The notes beneath the pieces are model-generated. The model had not been told where the DNA came from. It saw only the letters and a program-made list of their open reading frames with translations, and searched no databases. A program made the position numbers and the translations under genes. A stretch of 64,000 bases of DNA from Atopsyche davidsoni (lineage: Eukaryota; Arthropoda; Insecta; Trichoptera; Hydrobiosidae), in contig JAILWY010000009.1 of the NCBI GenBank assembly GCA_022113835.1, positions 1,029,501 to 1,093,500 of the forward strand. Direction: 5' to 3'. Positions 59,356 through 64,000 of this stretch are shown here, in pieces. Positions within the stretch are counted from its first letter, which is position 1, and the number at the start of each line of letters is the position of its first letter.

Positions 59356-61674
59356 TTATAGGACTGTCTTGTATACAATGTTTTTTGTGAAAATTCTATT
59401 GTCTTGAAAGAGTTTGCCTTGCTGGTGACTTTCTTTCACGAACACTTTAATATTGTCTTTATTGGAACATCTTGAGAATGCCACATATAACTGTCCATGT
59501 GCAAATACTGGTTCATCCAAATAAATGCCGACTGAATTGAAACTTTGCCCTTGCGATTTATTAATTGTCATTGCAAACGCTAATATGACGGGAAATTGCC
59601 GGCGTTTTAATATAAATGGCAAACCGGTCTCACTGGGGGCAATTTCAATCCTTGGAATAAAAACTCGGTCTCCTTTATTTGTTCCAGTCAACACCTCCAC
59701 ATCGATGAAATTGTGATGCAGCACTTTAACAATCATACGGGTCCCATTACACAGTCCTCGCTTTGGCTGCATGTTACGGAGGAGCATAACAATGGCGCCT
59801 ACTTTGAGGATTAGTTTGTGTGGGGGCATTCCCGAAGGAGTTTGGGAATTTAAAAATTCCGTTGTAAAAGTAAAATCGGTGTCATCTTCTGATACCACTG
59901 AATCTGCACTATAGTATATTTTATCAGTTCCCGGCAGCAGGCACAGAATTTGATGATTCAACTCTAAACATATTTTGTTTTTGGTGGTTAAAATCACTTT
60001 ATCGGCTAGTTCATCACTGGCAATAATTGCATTCCCATAAATGGCTCTAATAATGGAATCTTCACAAACCATGTGAGAAGGAATTTCGATATAACCCCTT
60101 GGCAAATCAGTTATTGGTTGCGTTTTGCCTTCTCCAATGTCGATTAACCACTGATTGAACACGTCTTGTCCTTCTGATCGCATATTTACACTCAATTTTA
60201 ATTTCAAAAAGTCACTCCAAAGTAAGCTTGATTTAAGACATGCTTCGATTATATGAGTTCTTGACCCTTTCACAACCACTGGTAATGTCTGTCTAAAATC
60301 ACCACCCAACAACATCACTTTTCCCCCAAATTTAATATTGTTCTTTTGTATTTCTCGAAATAAAACATCTATGCATTGGAGCATATGGCAAGACATCATG
60401 GTTGCTTCATCGATAATAATTAGCTTTGCTTCACGTAAAGATACAGCTTCTTCTGACGCCATGCGCATATGGGATGTTGAATTCTCTAATATCGGAATCG
60501 GCAGCTTGAATCCACTATGGACAGTGCGGCCTCCTTTGAGTAGAAGAGCAGCAATACCTGTTGTCGCATGCGGTAGAACAATTTCTCCTTTTCCTCGTAC
60601 GTATGCCATCAGCGTGTTATACAAATATGTTTTGCCAGATCCACCAGGTCCATCGAGATAAAAGCAACGACTTGACGATTCCGGATTTTCAAGTGCATCA
60701 CGAATAAGATCAAAAGCTCGTTTTTGAAGTAAATTGAGTGTTTTAATTTTGATTGTCGCTTGATCTGCTTCCGCTTGAATGTCCATGTAGTCGATGGCTT
60801 GTTCTGGAATTGATCCTGGGTTTGGTAAACTAAATGATGCCAACTGAAGGCCATGTGACAGTAGAATGTCCTGTATGTCATGCAGAGCTTTATTCTTTGC
60901 ATTCAACTCGCTCATATATATCAGATAATCTTCGCACAACATATTGGAAAATGTATCCCACAAACCTGATGCATTGGTTGGATTGCAAAAGACACAAATA
61001 AAAGCAAATATTTGTCTCAACTGTCGAGGCATTTCAAAAATTGAAGCTTCATCTAAAAGGCGTTCCCATTCTTGGTCATCTGCTAAGAGATTTCTTTGCC
61101 GTGCAGCTTCTACGAATGTCGGTTGCAATGTACCATTGAAGCTTTTCAAATTTTCAAAACTCATTGCTCCAGCTACTTTCAGTAAAAGCAAACGAAGGCA
61201 ATATCTCTCCATATCTTTCGGACTAACTGTATAGATCCGAGACATCACATTACCGCTGGTCTTCTTCCTTGCACTCCATTTCCCTTTTGAAAAGACATAA
61301 TGGTTAGGAATCTCAGAGTACAAATATTGTCTCGCATTTGCATCAATTATGTTCAACTTAAACCATGCTGTCAGTGTTGTATCATTTTCTGCAGCGCGGG
61401 CAAGTGCTGCGTGCTCTTCTCCATCGCTGAAACGGACCATTTGTTGGAGCGGAAGATGGATAGCTAGTCGAATAATTGCATGAGACCTATCGTGCATTTT
61501 ATATTCTCTTAGCCGCCAAATCGCTTCAGGGGCACTAACATATCGAGCATCGATATGATTTGTTACTTCATTCAAAACAAATTCACCCTTCTGTTCCGTA
61601 TTTCCAATGGTAACATTGGCCGAATCGTACCCTTTGTAGATATATTTATAAATATATTTTATAGATTTTCCGCT
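59356..61674 (-). CDS. Helitron Rep-helicase protein, 5'-truncated; helicase intact
   Basis: Open over 772 codons with no ATG start: the frame enters from upstream just after a stop. The first 33 residues are the end of a Helitron Rep domain (IKYIYKYIYKGYDSANVTI). A linker follows, then a complete Pif1-family superfamily-1B helicase. Numbering from the TTG codon at 61575 (residue 1): Walker A GPGGSGKT 309-316, motif Ia TTGIAALL near 338, Walker B IIIDEAT 386-392, motif III GGDFRQTLPV 424-433, motif IV around NMR 464-466, and motif VI INKSQGQSFNSVG to YVAFSRC 671-703. No stops or frameshifts occur over this length. The HUH nuclease core and zinc-finger part are gone, so the element cannot move by itself. 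In autonomous Helitrons this helicase unwinds DNA during rolling-circle-type transposition. Confidence 0.88.
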   Translation of the reverse strand, partial: SGKSIKYIYKYIYKGYDSANVTIGNTEQKGEFVLNEVTNHIDARYVSAPEAIWRLREYKMHDRSHAIIRLAIHLPLQQMVRFSDGEEHAALARAAENDTTLTAWFKLNIIDANARQYLYSEIPNHYVFSKGKWSARKKTSGNVMSRIYTVSPKDMERYCLRLLLLKVAGAMSFENLKSFNGTLQPTFVEAARQRNLLADDQEWERLLDEASIFEMPRQLRQIFAFICVFCNPTNASGLWDTFSNMLCEDYLIYMSELNAKNKALHDIQDILLSHGLQLASFSLPNPGSIPEQAIDYMDIQAEADQATIKIKTLNLLQKRAFDLIRDALENPESSSRCFYLDGPGGSGKTYLYNTLMAYVRGKGEIVLPHATTGIAALLLKGGRTVHSGFKLPIPILENSTSHMRMASEEAVSLREAKLIIIDEATMMSCHMLQCIDVLFREIQKNNIKFGGKVMLLGGDFRQTLPVVVKGSRTHIIEACLKSSLLWSDFLKLKLSVNMRSEGQDVFNQWLIDIGEGKTQPITDLPRGYIEIPSHMVCEDSIIRAIYGNAIIASDELADKVILTTKNKICLELNHQILCLLPGTDKIYYSADSVVSEDDTDFTFTTEFLNSQTPSGMPPHKLILKVGAIVMLLRNMQPKRGLCNGTRMIVKVLHHNFIDVEVLTGTNKGDRVFIPRIEIAPSETGLPFILKRRQFPVILAFAMTINKSQGQSFNSVGIYLDEPVFAHGQLYVAFSRCSNKDNIKVFVKESHQQGKLFQDNRIFTKNIVYKTVL

Positions 61675-61736
61675 TCACAAAACTGCTTTACCTTGAGAAT
61701 TATTTCTCGGCCCACACTTTTTATCACTTTAGGCAT
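61659..61736 (-). pseudogene. Captured N-terminal helix fragment (unrecognised family)
   Basis: A 25-codon ATG frame, MPKVIKSVGREIILKVKQFC, EAENL, stop. Its style (VGREIILKVKxFxExE) recalls the first helix of insect transposon-associated helix-turn-helix proteins, but this is memory of a style, not a match. It runs straight into the Rep remnant in another frame, as though an exon end had been joined to a truncated Helitron gene. Confidence 0.3.
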
Positions 61737-61766
61737 AGTAAACAGTACTTTTAACGTCTTTTTCTA

Positions 61767-61961
61767 TTAAAATACGACAGCTCTCCTTAGCTCTGCTATC
61801 AATAATAATATAAAACATGGCCGAGCTGTCAAATTTAGTTCAATTTTTTTCCGCGGGACTTCTTTGGTGGCGAGGACTATAAGCTGGAAATTTGTTTTTT
61901 TTGTAAAAGTTCTAAATTTGAAATTCTCACCGTGAAGAACTGAATCATATAATTCGTACAT
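61767..61961 (-). other. Short open frame in the Helitron leader
   Basis: 64 codons with MYELYDSVLHGENFKFRTFT at the start and a hydrophobic end. It lies between the Helitron 5' terminus and the Rep-helicase frame. No family recognised; coding status uncertain. Confidence 0.3.
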
Positions 61962-62171
61962 ATTTTAATTCGCTAAAGCATATTTTAAAGTTTATGAATG
62001 AAAATATTATCCTATCGTCTTGAAATTCGGCACATAGCTGCGGAAAAATTTACTTAACTTATGTGCAAAAAATCAGCGTTGTATCTTTTAAGATATTCTA
62101 TACAGAACGGAAAAATGAAACATACATACAAACATACAAATAAACACACAATGGCTATTATATATATTAGA

Positions 62172-64000
62172 TGTTCTAAAAAAAACAAATGTTGGTAATC
62201 AAAAAGGCTTCGGTATTAATAATCAATACATTCAGCTTTCGAAGTCAAGAGAATCCCTAGAAAGGTGAAAAGCGCTCAGAATCAAAAAAACCGAATTCTC
62301 CTAGCCATTTGGCTATTTATATTTGTTGTTAAAAGGTTTTTCACTTTTCTGCTTGGTAATTCAATCAGAACGGCAGGAGCGCGCCAGTCTTGCGGCGACC
62401 CTAAAACACGAAAAAAGCTTTCACGAAAGGCTCCTCTCGGAATTGTATTTATGTACGCAATGCCCCTGAGTCTGTTTTATTCCAATTACCAACGTGCAAG
62501 CAGAGCTCTGTCTCTCCAGGTTTGTGCTTGATTTGACTCATTTTGTTTTTTTTTATTTATTAAACTCAATATAACAATAAAGCTGGCTGTACCCATAAAC
62601 AACAGCTGCACTTAATTTATCTTCCAAAGTATGTAAAAGCTTAGTATTTATATACATATATATTAATGTATATTGCAGTTTTATGGACAAGAATATATCT
62701 TTCATTTCATTGCTAATAAGCATTTTACATTGGATAGTATAAACTTACAAATGGCTAATCAAGTATTGAAGTTTAAAAGTATGTTTAATTAATATTTACT
62801 GTTGTGCTTTAATTTTGGCTTGCTCCATTATTTAATGTAAAATTAAACGGGGTGCTAAACAAAAGCTCACATTTATAATAACTTCATGCAAATAACTTAA
62901 TACATAGGAAGTTCAAATAAAATTGTAAGATATTTCTGAGGTGTATTTTTAGACAAACAAGGTTTTGTTTCTCAAAAGCAATTCTTATATATAATTGTAT
63001 TTAAAAATATAACTTTTTATTTTATGATTTTATTTAGTCCTACTACAATGCCGTGAGAAGCAGACACTTGAAAAAAAAAAACATTATTCAGACTCAAAAT
63101 TCTGTGAAATTATTTGATACTCAGGCCACAAAGCGCGGCTCCGTGGGGGTAAATCTTGAAGGCGTCAAACCTGGCATTGTCAACGGAACCACTTTTAACT
63201 CCTTTCAGACCCCCACGTCTCTATTTCTGCTCTCCGTTTCTCCTATTTCTCTCCACTTTCCGAGCCGGTAATTGTCGTATCCGCTGCAGAGTACCCAGGC
63301 CTTAAATCCGCACGGCCTTACAGACGATCTGGGAGTAACGACGTTTTTCAGTATTTATTATAAAAATATATTCTTTTCTTTTTAGTCCAAAAGAAAGATC
63401 GGCAACAGCTTACATATCCTATAGATGTGTGTGTGTGTATATATATAGATATATGTGCGTGTGTGTATGTTTATAATAGCATCATTATATTATAGTGATA
63501 TTAACGATAATAGTTGACTGAGAACAATCGCAATAAATCATCTATAGCATTAAAACTCTTTTCCGGTTAGTGAGTTTGATGCCGGGTAGTGAATTAGATC
63601 CCAGTTAACGAAGCGTTCTATTCACTTGTCAGTCTTTGCGTTCATGAGGCGCATTTGCGATGATTCAAATACAAGAGCGGGTCTTCCAGGGTGGGTCTTT
63701 GAAGAGCGGGTCTTACGGGTCCAGAGCCCTCATCTCCGTTCATTATTCATTATTCACTTTATTTGGGGTTGGTTTGTTCCTTTCGTTATTTCTGCAGACA
63801 TTCAAGATAAGATGCGAGGCGGGGCGAGACGTCAGCTTAAAAAGATAATAACCTTGATTATTTAGGGGTGGATTTTAATTTTATTCTGAAATTTGATATT
63901 TGAGCGGGACGCTTAACTGTCTTGATAATGTATTAGTCAAGTTATTTTAATAACAACTTGGAGATGCAGTTTATTAACAAAATAGTCTTAATAAAATTGA
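62172..64000. other. Non-coding, with one GC-richer patch
   Basis: No gene recognised. 63110-63345 is GC-balanced and non-repetitive (CACAAAGCGCGGCTCCGTGG, AATCCGCACGGCCTTACAGA). A (GT)n/(TA)n compound repeat lies at 63425-63470. Confidence 0.4.

Larger units (their letters stand above)
59356..62171 (-). mobile_element. Helitron, internally deleted (3' end not fixed)
   Basis: Minus-oriented. The 5' terminus is placed at 62171: minus strand TCTAATATATATAATAGCCA, then TTGTGTGTTTATTTGTATG, which has the TC start and the TTTGTATGTTTGTATG-like subterminal pattern common in animal Helitrons, preceded by A as expected for an A/T target. Next come a short ORF with a helitron-leader look (61767-61961), a foreign-looking small ORF (61659-61736), and the Rep-helicase frame. 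The Rep nuclease region is missing between about 61675 and the leader. The 3' hairpin and CTRR end could lie anywhere below 59356. Confidence 0.7.

Noticed and set aside
60338..61234. Open frames opposite or out of frame with the helicase
   Set aside because: Shadows of an intact helicase frame with all motifs in order.
1..64000. CRISPR arrays, operons, prokaryotic promoters or ribosome binding sites
   Set aside because: The intron-containing insect receptor gene, SINEs, LINEs, mariner and Helitron show eukaryotic nuclear DNA; no spaced direct-repeat array is present.

Overview
The window reads as nuclear DNA of an insect. It is AT-rich (poly-A/T runs and TA microsatellites throughout), almost gene-free, broken by short CpG-rich islands, and littered with animal-type transposable elements. 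The only intact host gene is a divergent chemosensory ionotropic receptor (IR) with an intron, a family restricted to protostomes. I cannot name the species; a repeat-rich, possibly hemimetabolous insect is a guess.

Layout. 1-16 kb: AT-rich non-coding DNA with CpG-rich islands (about 350-740, 4620-5190, 12040-12420), two copies of a MITE-like element, a LINE 3' remnant, a tRNA-derived SINE and the first copies of a short dispersed repeat with a hammerhead-ribozyme-like core. 16-22 kb: a 542-bp mariner deletion derivative with TA duplications and a 594-bp piggyBac-like derivative bounded by TTAA. 23.9-26.2 kb: the two-exon IR gene on the minus strand. 27.6-29.4 kb: a nest of repeats (three hammerhead-like units, two of them head to tail, two LINE ends, a second mariner remnant, a GC minisatellite). 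29.4-58 kb: a long gene desert with a decayed protein-like segment (about 31.7-32.1 kb), a third mariner remnant and three further SINE insertions that contain inverted copies of themselves. 59.3-62.2 kb: a Helitron (minus strand) with an intact Pif1-type helicase, a truncated Rep domain, a recognisable 5' terminus and a small foreign-looking ORF between them.

Most of the biology here is repeat biology. The two most interesting signals are (1) the dispersed element whose core is a conserved stem, then GAAA, then a self-complementary ACCGGT and C, resembling a minimal hammerhead ribozyme with a substituted but still complementary 3-8 pair, present as a head-to-tail dimer at 27.6-27.85 kb; and (2) a tRNA-derived SINE family whose insertions, each bounded by perfect 12-15 bp target duplications, carry snap-back inverted copies. 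I found no tRNA or rRNA gene, no CRISPR, and no multi-gene system. All family calls come from reading motifs by eye.
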